This document shows positions 38,657 through 47,851 of a DNA stretch of 64,000 nt, in pieces; position 1 is the stretch's first letter, and each line of letters starts with the position of its first letter. Origin of the DNA: Aliiroseovarius crassostreae (GTDB taxonomy: Bacteria > Pseudomonadota > Alphaproteobacteria > Rhodobacterales > Rhodobacteraceae); the NCBI RefSeq assembly GCF_001307765.1, contig NZ_LKBA01000023.1:62001-126000 (forward strand), written 5' to 3'. The notes beneath the pieces are model-generated. The model saw only the letters and a program-made list of their open reading frames with translations, was not told where the DNA came from and made no database searches. A program made the position numbers and the translations under genes.

Positions 38657-38782
38657 AGCGTTTCGGTTTTAACCTGACACAGGGCAAAAACACAGGGCAA
38701 AACCGAAACGCGGCAAGAGATCTCAATGTCGTGGGCGTTTCGGAATAAACATGTATCTCAAGTTTATCCCGAAACGCTTTAA
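38654..38782 (+). repeat. Dispersed GCGTTTCG tandem-hairpin repeat, copy 2 (best preserved)
   Basis: Two hairpins in tandem share the same arm sequence: GCGTTTCGG at 38658-38666 with CCGAAACGC at 38703-38711, and GCGTTTCGG at 38735-38743 with CCGAAACGC at 38769-38777. The element begins with the aminotransferase stop codon (TAAAGCG) and ends CGCTTTAA, so its outermost bases are also inverted repeats. Copies with paired changes are at 8551-8662 and 47675-47792. Confidence 0.88.
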
Positions 38783-38887
38783 CCCGTAGCGGCCCGGATC
38801 CGACAGAAGATTGGACCGGCAGTCTGGGGCGGCTGACAGGACAGCAGACGCGTCAGCTAACGGGGAAAACAAAACACACCCGGCGCC

Positions 38888-39484
38888 TCAGGCCGACAGG
38901 GCTTTTCCAAAAACACGCCCCAGTCGGCTGACCCCGTCCAGATATTGCTGATAGCTGGTCGCATTGGCTTTGACCCCATCCAGCCCATCCAGAAGGGTCT
39001 TTGCCATTTCGCTCGCCAGGACATCCAGCACCACACGCCCCAGCGCGGCCTGATCTTCGAACCAATCCGCCAGCACCGAGGAGAGCTGCGCCATACCTTC
39101 GGCCACCTCCTCCTCTGCAGCGGAGGTTTTCACTTCCATCATCTCATGCCCATGAGGCGAATTGAACAGAGCTTCCATCCCCGCCCCCCCCTTGGCCAGC
39201 AACGCGGCAACCAGCGTATCCGTCACCGCACGCGAGGGATCGCGCAGCAGTTCTCTGCGCAGATCACAGACGGCCTGGGCGAAAAACACCACAACAAGGC
39301 GGCGAAACAGGTCCTGTTTGTTGCGAAAGTGAAGGTAAAGCGCCGCCCGCGACATGCCAGCAGCCTTGGCGATATCCTCCATCGACGAGCGGCGAAACCC
39401 ATATAGCCGGAACACCTCCAGCGCGGCCATCAGAATGGCCATCTGCTTGTCGTCGACGGTTAGATCCGCAGGGGTTTCGGGCAT
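38888..39484 (-). CDS. TetR family transcriptional regulator
   Basis: A 198-residue repressor-type protein. The helix-turn-helix lies at about residues 25-65 (LYGFRRSSMEDIAKAAGMSRAALYLHF); the C-terminal ligand domain is unassigned. It is divergent from the isoquinoline-oxidoreductase-like genes, so it most likely controls them. The ATG at 39484 is chosen; a GTG at 39565 would extend the protein across the proposed operator and seems less likely. The intergenic region contains several TGTCA/TGACA boxes. Confidence 0.9.
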   Translation of the reverse strand: MPETPADLTVDDKQMAILMAALEVFRLYGFRRSSMEDIAKAAGMSRAALYLHFRNKQDLFRRLVVVFFAQAVCDLRRELLRDPSRAVTDTLVAALLAKGGAGMEALFNSPHGHEMMEVKTSAAEEEVAEGMAQLSSVLADWFEDQAALGRVVLDVLASEMAKTLLDGLDGVKANATSYQQYLDGVSRLGRVFGKALSA

Positions 39485-39525
39485 GTTCTGGCTTTCAATC
39501 CGGCAAGAGGTCTGAAGCGCCAATC

Positions 39526-39585
39526 TGACATTTTCGTCAAATTTTGTCAATTGACTTACTGACACTTTAGGCTCATTTTGTCATT
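39526..39585. promoter_or_regulatory. Candidate TetR operator array
   Basis: Within 60 bases there are TGACA at 39526-39530, ATTTTCGTCAA at 39530-39540, ATTTTGTCAA at 39541-39550, the perfect palindrome GTCAATTGAC at 39546-39555, TGACA at 39560-39564 and ATTTTGTCA at 39575-39583. The first ATTTT box is adjacent to the second, and TGTCA/TGACA form inverted pairs. The position between the divergent regulator and its presumed targets fits autoregulated TetR control. Confidence 0.55.
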
Positions 39586-39613
39586 GCGCAATTACTCGCT
39601 GCGGAGGATCCCG

Positions 39614-40090
39614 ATGTCTCAGCCCACGCCCCGAACCCTTGTTATCAACAACATCCCTCATCAGGTCACTTTGCCCGGTGACGTGCCCCTTTTATGGGTG
39701 TTGCGCGACGAACTTGGCCTGATCGGCACGAAATACGGCTGTGGTGTTGCGGCCTGTGGCGCCTGCACCGTGCATATTGACGGAGAAGCGGTGCGCTCTT
39801 GCCAGGTGCTGCTGGAAGACATCGACGGGCCAGTGACCACAATCGAAGGGATCGGAACACCAGAGGCGCTCAGTGCCCTGCAAGAGGCGTGGGTACGCAA
39901 CCAGGTGGCGCAATGTGGGTATTGCCAGTCGGGACAGATCATGCAGGCGGCCGCCCTTCTGGCAGAAAACCCTGCCCCAACGGATGATGACATCAACGAA
40001 GCAATGTCCGGCAACCTGTGTCGCTGCGGCACCTATCCCCGGATCCGAGCCGCCATCCATGATGCGGCCAAAATGATGGAGGTTTCCTGA
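39614..40090 (+). CDS. iorA: [2Fe-2S] subunit of isoquinoline 1-oxidoreductase-like molybdoenzyme
   Basis: The small iron-sulfur subunit, 158 residues, of a xanthine-oxidase-family molybdenum hydroxylase. The ATG at 39614 has GGAGG six bases upstream. Plant-type cluster ligands are in [13 protein letters not shown] and RSC, and the second cluster in CGYCQSGQ and CRCGTY. It passes electrons from the molybdenum subunit onward. No signal peptide is present; it probably crosses the membrane bound to the large subunit. One base separates it from iorB. Confidence 0.9.
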   Translation: MSQPTPRTLVINNIPHQVTLPGDVPLLWVLRDELGLIGTKYGCGVAACGACTVHIDGEAVRSCQVLLEDIDGPVTTIEGIGTPEALSALQEAWVRNQVAQCGYCQSGQIMQAAALLAENPAPTDDDINEAMSGNLCRCGTYPRIRAAIHDAAKMMEVS

Positions 40091-40091
40091 C

Positions 40092-42326
40092 ATGGGCAAA
40101 TTGAAGACTTTCACCCGACGCGCCTTTCTCGTCACCTCAACCGCCGTGGTGGGGGGCGTAGCCTTCGGGGCGTATCAATTGGCCAAGACCCCGGACAATC
40201 CCTTGCCGGAAGGGGACGGCGCATTGAACCCATGGGTGGTGATCAATCAAGACGGGGTGAGCGCAGTGGTGCCGCATTCCGAAATGGGCCAAGGCGTGAT
40301 GACCACGCTTGCCGCAATGGTGGCGGAAGAGCTGGACGTGGATCTGGACGCCGTGACGGTCCTGCACGGCCCCGCAGCCCAGGCCTATTACAACAGCGCC
40401 CTGGCAACCGATCGCCACTACAAAGCAAGCCAGGACCCTGCCCCCAATGGCTGGGCGGCCTCTCTCACGCAGGCCTTTCCGAAACTTCTGTCGCTACAGA
40501 TCACCGGTGGATCGACCTCCGCACTGGACGGAATGCAGCAGATGCGCATGGCGGGGGCCTCTGCCCGCGCCACATTGCTCATGGCGGCGTCGCAGCAATT
40601 GAATATCGGGCAGGATCGTCTGCGCACGGAAGACGGCCATGTGATTGCGCCGGATGGCACACGCCTCAGCTATACGGAACTGGCCCCGCGTGCCGCCACG
40701 CTTGACCCGGAACAGACCCCACGTCTGAAATCCCCTTCCGAATGGCGCTATCTGGGCAAAAGCCAGCCGCGCAAGGATCAACCGCTAAAAGCAACCGGCA
40801 CCGCGACATTTGGCATGGATGTCCGCCTGCCCGGCATGAGGTTTGCCTCCGTTCGCATGTCCCCTCGACTGGGGGGCGAGATGATCTCTTTTGACGCCAG
40901 CACTGCCGAAACCATGCCGGGGGTCGAGAAAGTAGTCGATCTGGGCAATGGTGTGGCGGTGATTGCACGCAACACATGGCTTGCGATCGAGGCTGTAAAT
41001 GCGATTGACGTCACCTGGGGAGACGCTCCCTACCCCCCTGAAAGCGATGCGATCTTTGAAAAGATCGAGACCGCTTTCGATCAGCCCGCCAACTGCACCT
41101 TGCGCGATGAAGGGAACGCCGACATCGCCTTTACAGGCGATGCCCTGACCGCGGAATATCGCGTGCCGTATCTGGCCCATGCGACGATGGAACCGATGAA
41201 CTCCACCGCGCTTTACACCGATGGCAAGCTAGAGGTCTGGTCCCCCAACCAGGCCCCGGTTCTGGTGCGCGACACATGCGCAGCCGCTGCCGGGCTGGAT
41301 GCCGAGAATGTTGAGGTGCATACGACCTTTCTTGGTGGCGGGTTTGGCCGGCGCGCCATGGTGGATTTTGCCGAGATCGCCACGCGGGTCGCCCTCACCT
41401 TGCCCGGCACCCCGGTGCAGACCACCTGGTCGCGCGAAGAAGACATGCGCCATGATCACTATCGCCCCGGAGCCATCGCCCGGATGCGCGGGGTGCTGGA
41501 AAACGGCCGGATTGCTGCGCTGGACGGCCAGATGGCCGCCCCATCAATCATGAAACAGCTTCTGACCAACATGCTCGGGGTCGAAATGACCCCGTCGGAC
41601 AACACCCTTACCGAAGGGGCGCATGACCAGCCCTATAACATTCCCAATCAGCGGTTCAGAGGATACGCGGCGGATGTCGCGATCCCGGTTGGGTTTTGGC
41701 GCTCGGTCGGCTCCAGTCAGAACGTTTTTTTCCACGAGAGCTTTATCGACGAACTGGCCCATGAGGCAGCTGTGGACCCGCTGGAATTCCGCCTGCGCCA
41801 CATCCGCCCACAGCACGCCCCCTCTGCCACGGTTCTGGAAACCGTGCGCGACATGTCGGGCTGGAGCGGCAAGACCGCGGACAATATCGGGCGCGGCGTG
41901 GCATTTGGGTTTACCTTCGGCACCGCGGTGGCCCAGGTGGTGGAAGTGGAACGCGATGCAGAGGGGGTGATCCGCCTGAACGACATGTGGATCGCAGCAG
42001 ATCTAGGCACGGTGCTTGATCCGCTCAACGCAGAGGCCCAACTGACCGGGGGCGCCGTTTTCGGCCTGTCAGCTGCCATCCACGGACAGATCACCTTTTC
42101 CGACGGGATGGCTGAACAGGAAAACTTCCCGGATTATGACGCGCTGCGCATGGGGGTCACGCCCCGGTTCCATGTCAAGCTTTTGCAAAACATGGAACGG
42201 ATGGGCGGGGTTGGCGAACCGGGCACCCCACCGGCCGCACCTGCGCTGGCCAATGCGCTGTTTGACCTAACCGACACCCGCGCACGCCATCTACCCCTGA
42301 TGGAGCAGTTCCAGTTTTTTAGCTGA
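40092..42326 (+). CDS. iorB: Molybdopterin-binding subunit of isoquinoline 1-oxidoreductase-like enzyme
   Basis: The large molybdenum-cofactor subunit, 744 residues. Its N terminus (TRRAFLVTSTAVVGG) is a twin-arginine signal, so the enzyme folds in the cytoplasm and acts in the periplasm. Family motifs include SEMGQGVMTTLAAMVAEEL, TFLGGGFGRR in the middle, and VGEPGTPPAAPALANA at the C terminus, which includes the catalytic glutamate. The true substrate may be an aldehyde or N-heterocycle; relatives with this domain order oxidise either. Tight linkage with iorA and a TetR regulator suggests induction by the substrate. Confidence 0.9.
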   Translation: MGKLKTFTRRAFLVTSTAVVGGVAFGAYQLAKTPDNPLPEGDGALNPWVVINQDGVSAVVPHSEMGQGVMTTLAAMVAEELDVDLDAVTVLHGPAAQAYYNSALATDRHYKASQDPAPNGWAASLTQAFPKLLSLQITGGSTSALDGMQQMRMAGASARATLLMAASQQLNIGQDRLRTEDGHVIAPDGTRLSYTELAPRAATLDPEQTPRLKSPSEWRYLGKSQPRKDQPLKATGTATFGMDVRLPGMRFASVRMSPRLGGEMISFDASTAETMPGVEKVVDLGNGVAVIARNTWLAIEAVNAIDVTWGDAPYPPESDAIFEKIETAFDQPANCTLRDEGNADIAFTGDALTAEYRVPYLAHATMEPMNSTALYTDGKLEVWSPNQAPVLVRDTCAAAAGLDAENVEVHTTFLGGGFGRRAMVDFAEIATRVALTLPGTPVQTTWSREEDMRHDHYRPGAIARMRGVLENGRIAALDGQMAAPSIMKQLLTNMLGVEMTPSDNTLTEGAHDQPYNIPNQRFRGYAADVAIPVGFWRSVGSSQNVFFHESFIDELAHEAAVDPLEFRLRHIRPQHAPSATVLETVRDMSGWSGKTADNIGRGVAFGFTFGTAVAQVVEVERDAEGVIRLNDMWIAADLGTVLDPLNAEAQLTGGAVFGLSAAIHGQITFSDGMAEQENFPDYDALRMGVTPRFHVKLLQNMERMGGVGEPGTPPAAPALANALFDLTDTRARHLPLMEQFQFFS

Positions 42327-42518
42327 ACCGCGGCCCTCCACCGGATTGTTTCCAAATGGGAGATCTTTAGAAACACGCGGTTTCTTCACAAAATATCGCA
42401 TCTTTACCGTAGTTCGCGCCATTTTCGCCTAAATTCTGGCTAAATTGTCTGAGAAATCGGAACAATCGAGGGGGTAGTCTGTGAAACGCCCCCCAATTGA
42501 CGGCAGGGCAAACACAAA

Positions 42519-44723
42519 ATGGCAACTTATACGGTAGAGTTCTATGATACGGACCCGCTGTCCATTCTTGGACAGACGGTTGGGGCCACCGTATCCTGGT
42601 CCGGTCCAGGCACCGCTGCCGGTGTTGCCATCATTACCGACAATGAAACCGGCATCGAAGGGCTGACACTTGACGATGACGATGGTGGCGGAGAGACGGC
42701 CACGGCAGATGTCACCCTCGGCACGGGCAGTTCAATCGGGGTATCGGTTGAAGCCGAAGAAATGTGGACGCTGCGCGACACCGTCACCGGCGAGGAATTT
42801 CAGGTTGCCACGTTCCACGTCCTGGCCGGGGACGCCGCAGGATATTACACCCTGTCCGAAGTGCCGCTTGTGCCAGGGCGCTCATACGAGGTCGTGGAGT
42901 TTGACAGTGCGCCCGATGTCACCGCTGGTGATATTGCCTTTACCTATTCCGACCAATTCCTCGGGGATGATCTGGTTGACGGCACCAGCGGGAATGATGT
43001 CATCGACGCAGGCTATGTGGGTGACCCTGAAGGCGACACCATTGACGACGGGCACGGGTCCGGCGCCACCGGCCAGGGCGACGAGGTTGAGGCAGGCGGT
43101 GGAAATGACACCGTTCTCGCCGGGGATGGCGATGATCTGATCTATGGGGATTTTGGCCACCCCGATACCCCCCCCGCCGCAGAAGAGGTGCTCGACTGGA
43201 CGGATCAGGGCACGCAAGGCGCCGATCTGACCGGGGGGTTTACCCAAAACACAGGCGAGATTGATGTCACGATCGGGTTTTCCGATCCGGGCAACAACGC
43301 CACAACCTTCACGGTTGAAACCGGTAATACCCAATATGTTGGTTCTGACGGATACGACACCAACTCAGCTGGCCGCCTATATGGAAACGGCGATGCGGAA
43401 ACGGCGGTCCTGACCGTCGATTTTGCGGCGGCCACCGGTGCAAATGCCACCGGAGAAGTTTCTGACGTTTCCTTCCGCATCAACGACCTTGACGCGGTTG
43501 CGGGCAACCATATCGACCAGGTCACAATCACCGCCTTTGATGCGGATGGGAACCCGGTGGCGGTCAACCTTACGGCGGGCAGCGGCATTCAGGTCAGCGG
43601 CAACACCGCAACCGGCAATGGCGACTATGAGACTTTCAACCCGGAAGGCTCGCTATTGGTCGAGATCCCCGGTCCGGTGTCACAAATCATCATTTCCTAT
43701 GCGAATGGCGATACTGTCACCCATGCGGTCGACATTACCGACATTCACTTCACCCCGATCCCGATGTCCGGGGATGACAGCCTGAGCGGCGGGGCCGGAA
43801 ATGACACGATCTATGGGGAAGACGGGGATGACACGCTGGTCGGAGGGGCCGGTCAGGACCACCTTTATGGTGGGGATGGCGCAGACGAATTCTCTGTGGG
43901 TGCGGGCGATGTGGCCGAAGGTGGGGCTCACTCTGATATCTTCAACCTCGACCTGACCGCCGCGCTGGATGGCTCTGGTCCGACAATCACCGTGGATGGC
44001 GGCGAAGACGCGGATGACAGCGACATCGATACGCTCGACCTCAAAGGGCTGGTCAATAACTGGTCTGATGTGGTGTTCGATCCGAACAACGCCGAAAACG
44101 GCACCGCCACCCTGACCGATGGCACAGTGGTCACTTTTTCCAATATCGAAAACCTGATCATCTGCTTTACCCGTGGCACCCGGATTGAAACCCCCTATGG
44201 CCCCCGCCCGGTTCAGGATCTGCGCCCCGGCGATCTGGTCATCACCCGTGATAACGGGGCCCAGCCCCTGCGCTGGATTGGATCCAAGACCGTAGCTGGA
44301 CAGGGGGATCTAGCCCCGGTTCGCTTTGCCAAGGGGGCCTTTGGCAACAACCGCGCCCTGCTGGTCAGTCCGCAACACAGAATGCTCTACCGTGGGGCGG
44401 ATGCAAATTTGTTATTTGACCAGAGTGAAGTCATGATCCCCGCCAAGCACCTGATCAACGGGCGCACGATCTTTCAAGAAGACCGCCACGAGGTGACATA
44501 TTATCACCTGCTCTTCGATCAGCATGAGGTGGTGTATTGCGAAGGTGCTGCGAGTGAGAGCTTTCACCCCGGCCATCAGGGCCTGGCCGCTATCAGCCTC
44601 GCGGCGCGCGAGGAGTTGTTTACCCTGTTCCCAGAGCTGCGGTCAGCGCCAAACAGCTATGGCCAAACCGCGCGTATGGTCTTGCGCCATCACGAAGCCC
44701 GCACGCTGAACTTGGCTGCCTGA
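42519..44723 (+). CDS. RTX / Hint-domain protein, paralogue 1
   Basis: A 734-residue acidic protein with no Sec signal. An N-terminal beta-rich domain (about 1-145) is followed by RTX-type repeats with GGGNDTVLAGDGDDLIYGD (about 155-215), a middle beta domain (about 220-415), more GGxGNDxIxGxxGDD repeats at about 418-457, and a C-terminal Hint module from Cys549 (CFTRGTRIETPYGPRPV) to the end. Hint domains autoprocess in inteins and hedgehog proteins; the first residue is the expected cysteine, and a block-B-like histidine is in SPQH. Calcium-binding repeats and lack of signal suggest type I secretion, inferred rather than shown. Confidence 0.83.
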   Translation: MATYTVEFYDTDPLSILGQTVGATVSWSGPGTAAGVAIITDNETGIEGLTLDDDDGGGETATADVTLGTGSSIGVSVEAEEMWTLRDTVTGEEFQVATFHVLAGDAAGYYTLSEVPLVPGRSYEVVEFDSAPDVTAGDIAFTYSDQFLGDDLVDGTSGNDVIDAGYVGDPEGDTIDDGHGSGATGQGDEVEAGGGNDTVLAGDGDDLIYGDFGHPDTPPAAEEVLDWTDQGTQGADLTGGFTQNTGEIDVTIGFSDPGNNATTFTVETGNTQYVGSDGYDTNSAGRLYGNGDAETAVLTVDFAAATGANATGEVSDVSFRINDLDAVAGNHIDQVTITAFDADGNPVAVNLTAGSGIQVSGNTATGNGDYETFNPEGSLLVEIPGPVSQIIISYANGDTVTHAVDITDIHFTPIPMSGDDSLSGGAGNDTIYGEDGDDTLVGGAGQDHLYGGDGADEFSVGAGDVAEGGAHSDIFNLDLTAALDGSGPTITVDGGEDADDSDIDTLDLKGLVNNWSDVVFDPNNAENGTATLTDGTVVTFSNIENLIICFTRGTRIETPYGPRPVQDLRPGDLVITRDNGAQPLRWIGSKTVAGQGDLAPVRFAKGAFGNNRALLVSPQHRMLYRGADANLLFDQSEVMIPAKHLINGRTIFQEDRHEVTYYHLLFDQHEVVYCEGAASESFHPGHQGLAAISLAAREELFTLFPELRSAPNSYGQTARMVLRHHEARTLNLAA

Positions 44724-44870
44724 TTGATTGAATTCGCTTCAAATCCGAAACAAAAAGCGCAGCCAAACACTGATAATTCGCAAAATTTTCAGTCTTTTTT
44801 TCCTTCTCACACCCAATCTTAAGCCGCAACAGGCAAGCTGCCAAAATCTGCGCGTATGGAGGGGGAACCT

Positions 44871-46871
44871 ATGGCAACAGGGTATCTGGTGCAACTTGGT
44901 GATAGTTCACTGGACAGCGGCGACGCAATCATCGGTCCTACGACCAGTTTTACGATCGATACAATCCTTGGCAGCGGAAGCTGGACCTGGAGCGGCACAT
45001 ATGGCGGCACCACCTATACCAATGAAACCGAGACGGGGACATATTATCTGGGCTCGGATGGGAATATCTATTTCACCTCAAACAATGGCCCGGTTGATAC
45101 AATTTCGTCCGCATCCGTCATCTCTGCGCCAAGCTATTCCACAGCGGATGACGTGCTGACCGGAGGGGATGGCGCGGATGTGATCGACACGAGCTTCACC
45201 GATGAAGACGGGGAAAAGGTCGACGGGGGGGACGGCGCCACCGGGGACAATGCAGATGTGGTTGATGCGGGCGCAGGCGACGATTACGTGGAAGCCGGTT
45301 ATGGCGACGATACGATCTATGGCGGCACAGGATCCGACACGATCGAGGGGGGCGATGGCAACGACAGCATTTATGGCGATGACGACCTCTCCAGTGTCAC
45401 GCCTGAGCCGATCACGATCCACGAAGGCAATTTCACCGACACTACAAATGGGTATACGGTCACCGCGCAGAATGTTGTTGGCGGGTCGCTGACCACCGCG
45501 AGCAGCAGCAACATTGCCACTTATTCCGGCGGCGGGTTCGGCGCGAGCGGCACCGTCTCTGACAGCGACAGCTCGGTCACCTCCCAGATTGGTTATGACC
45601 TTGCTTCGGGCCTGTCCGAAAACGTGACGGTCACACTCGATGGGGAGGCAAGTGAAGCAAGTTTCAGCTTTGCCAATCTCTACACCTCAACCTATGCAGA
45701 AGCCGGTCATTGGGCGATCTACAATGATGGTGTTCTGGTTGCGGAAGGCGACTTTACCGAACAAGGCGCGGGCACGGGAAGTGGCACGGTGGACATCTCC
45801 GGGCACGGGAATTTTGACCAGATTGTCTTTACCGCCCTTCCCCAGACAGACGGCACGGATGGATCGGACTATCACCTGACCTCGGTCAGTTTCACCCCGG
45901 TCCCGGTCGACCCGATCGCCGGGAATGACAGCCTTTCGGGGGGCGCTGGCGATGATTTTATCGATGGCAACGGAGGGGATGACACGCTGACCGGCGGGTC
46001 GGGATCCGACACGCTTCATGGAGGAGACGGAGAGGACCTGATCCATGTCGGGGCGGGCGACACCGCTTCGGGTGGGACCGGATCGGACCGGTTTGAACTG
46101 AACCCGACGGATGCGCTGGATGGTTCCGGCCCGACCATCACCCTGGATGGCGGCGAAGACGCAGATGACAGCGACATCGATACGCTCGACCTCAAAGGGC
46201 TGGTCAATGACTGGTCTAATGTGGTGTTCGATCCGGACAACCCCGAAAACGGCACCGCCACATTGTCAGACGGCACCGTGGTGACCTTCACGAATTTCGA
46301 ACAGATTATCATATGTTTTACAGGCAGCACGCGGATTGAAACCCCTTTCGGGCCACGCCCCGTTCAAGATCTGCGCCCGGGGGATCTGATCATCACCCGT
46401 GACAATGGGTTGCAGCCCCTGCTCTGGATCGGGAAGAGCCATGTCGCAGCCCAAGGCAGGCTGGCCCCCATTCGCTTTTGCAAAGGCGCGATTGGAAATT
46501 CCCGCCCGCTTCTTGTCAGCCCGCAGCACCGGATCTTGTTGAAGTCCCCCAAGGCGACCCTTCTCTTTGACACGCCCGAAGTCCTTGTTCCGGCCTGCCA
46601 CATGATCAATGGCGAAACCATCTACCGGGAGGCGGCATCAGAGGTGACCTATTATCACCTTCTGTTTGATCAGCACGAAGTGATTTATTCCGAAGGGGTC
46701 CCGACCGAGAGCTTTCACCCGGCCTGGCCCACACTTGGTGGGCTGGACACCCAAACAAGGGAGGAGGTGCTTGCCCTGTTTCCCGCGCTGCGCTGCTCAA
46801 ACACCGGCTATGGCAAGACAGCCCGCAGCGTGCTGCGCCGTTACGAAACGCGCCTCTTGCTGGCGGGGTGA
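44871..46871 (+). CDS. RTX / Hint-domain protein, paralogue 2
   Basis: A 666-residue paralogue 147 bases downstream, started at the ATG at 44871 (GGAGGGGG upstream, and the same MAT opening). Layout repeats: short beta N-terminal domain, RTX repeats (GGTGSDTIEGGDGNDSIYGDD near 160-180), a different middle domain (about 185-345) resembling a lectin-like beta sandwich, RTX repeats, and a Hint module from Cys482 (CFTGSTRIETPFGPRPV). The two Hint modules are about 70% identical by eye, yet the segment just before the Hint cysteine is almost identical at the DNA level. The middle domains are not alignable. Function unknown; surface or secreted autoprocessing protein inferred. Confidence 0.82.
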   Translation: MATGYLVQLGDSSLDSGDAIIGPTTSFTIDTILGSGSWTWSGTYGGTTYTNETETGTYYLGSDGNIYFTSNNGPVDTISSASVISAPSYSTADDVLTGGDGADVIDTSFTDEDGEKVDGGDGATGDNADVVDAGAGDDYVEAGYGDDTIYGGTGSDTIEGGDGNDSIYGDDDLSSVTPEPITIHEGNFTDTTNGYTVTAQNVVGGSLTTASSSNIATYSGGGFGASGTVSDSDSSVTSQIGYDLASGLSENVTVTLDGEASEASFSFANLYTSTYAEAGHWAIYNDGVLVAEGDFTEQGAGTGSGTVDISGHGNFDQIVFTALPQTDGTDGSDYHLTSVSFTPVPVDPIAGNDSLSGGAGDDFIDGNGGDDTLTGGSGSDTLHGGDGEDLIHVGAGDTASGGTGSDRFELNPTDALDGSGPTITLDGGEDADDSDIDTLDLKGLVNDWSNVVFDPDNPENGTATLSDGTVVTFTNFEQIIICFTGSTRIETPFGPRPVQDLRPGDLIITRDNGLQPLLWIGKSHVAAQGRLAPIRFCKGAIGNSRPLLVSPQHRILLKSPKATLLFDTPEVLVPACHMINGETIYREAASEVTYYHLLFDQHEVIYSEGVPTESFHPAWPTLGGLDTQTREEVLALFPALRCSNTGYGKTARSVLRRYETRLLLAG

Positions 46872-46893
46872 CGCTCCCAAACGGGTTTCACGC

Positions 46894-47649
46894 TCAGGCT
46901 TTGGTCGCCTTCCAGGCGCGAGCCGCGTTGCCGAAAGCTTCGAACAGGGGGCGGGACACCGGGTCTTCGGCCGCCTTATATTCCGGGTGCCATTGCACCG
47001 ACAGCGTGAACCCCGGCGCATCCCGGATGACAATTGCCTCGGGCGTCTCATCATCCGCATGGCCTTCGATCACCACACGAGGGCCTGCGGTCTTGATCCC
47101 CTGCCCGTGCAGCGTGTTGGTGCGCACCGTGGTTTTGCCCAGCAATTTGTGAAACGCCCCCCCTTGGGTGAAATGCACGTCATGCCGGATTTCAAATTTT
47201 TCATCAAGCGTGCCATCCGGGGGCATCCGGTGGTTCATCCGGCCGGGAAGTTCACGGATTTCCGGGTAGAGCGTGCCGCCCATCGCCACATTCACCTCTT
47301 GAAACCCGCGACAGATCCCAAAGAAGGGCTGGCCGCGGTCGACGCAGGCCCGGATCAGCGGCAGGGTAATCGCATCCCGGCAACGGTCAAACTCGCCATG
47401 CGCCTCGGTGGGATCTTCGCCATATTCCTCAGGATGCACGTTGGGACGCCCCCCGGTGAACAGAAAGCCGTCGCAGACATCCAGCAATTCGTTCACGCAG
47501 ACAAAATCCGGGTGGCTGGGCACGATCAGGGGCAGGCAATGCGCCACCTGACTGATCGCCTCTGAATTCATCGTTCCGCCCGCATGGGTGGGGTATTGAT
47601 CATTCAAGGTGTAGAAATTGCCGATGATACCAATGACGGGGCGGGTCAT
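46894..47649 (-). CDS. Gamma-glutamyl-gamma-aminobutyrate hydrolase family (PuuD-like)
   Basis: A class I glutamine-amidotransferase-like hydrolase, 251 residues. The nucleophile elbow GICRGFQEVNV contains the catalytic cysteine, and QWHPEYKAAED holds the histidine and glutamate of the triad. PuuD cleaves gamma-glutamyl-GABA in putrescine breakdown. The nearby XRE-cupin gene, related in domain plan to PuuR, supports that assignment, but puuA, puuB and puuC are not in the window. Confidence 0.85.
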   Translation of the reverse strand: MTRPVIGIIGNFYTLNDQYPTHAGGTMNSEAISQVAHCLPLIVPSHPDFVCVNELLDVCDGFLFTGGRPNVHPEEYGEDPTEAHGEFDRCRDAITLPLIRACVDRGQPFFGICRGFQEVNVAMGGTLYPEIRELPGRMNHRMPPDGTLDEKFEIRHDVHFTQGGAFHKLLGKTTVRTNTLHGQGIKTAGPRVVIEGHADDETPEAIVIRDAPGFTLSVQWHPEYKAAEDPVSRPLFEAFGNAARAWKATKA

Positions 47650-47674
47650 ATGTGCTCCGATTTAATGCGTCTTT

Positions 47675-47792
47675 CTAAAGTGTTTCGACTTATTATTGAG
47701 ACACAATAACGAGGCGAAACGCTCGAAACCTACTGATGTTGCGGGCGTTTCGAAATCAACTTGTGTCTCAAGTTAATCTCGAAACGCTTTAG
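47675..47792 (+). repeat. Dispersed GCGTTTCG tandem-hairpin repeat, copy 3
   Basis: Between the PuuD-like gene and the XRE-cupin gene. The second hairpin is GCGTTTCGA with TCGAAACGC, whereas copy 2 has GCGTTTCGG with CCGAAACGC: the terminal pair changes from G-C to A-T and stays paired. The inner stem ACTTG/CAAGT corresponds to ACCTG/CAGGT in copy 1, another paired change. The first hairpin is GTGTTTCG with CGAAACGC. Confidence 0.85.
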
Positions 47793-47851
47793 GATGATAG
47801 CAGATCGGGAATGACGGGCGAAGCCTAGATTGGGTTTCGCCCCGAGGAAGT

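Noticed and set aside
43771-43890. Short tandem repeats that might suggest a CRISPR or satellite array
   Set aside because: They are in-frame GGxGxDxxx-type RTX codon repeats within a coding sequence, with no spacer structure.
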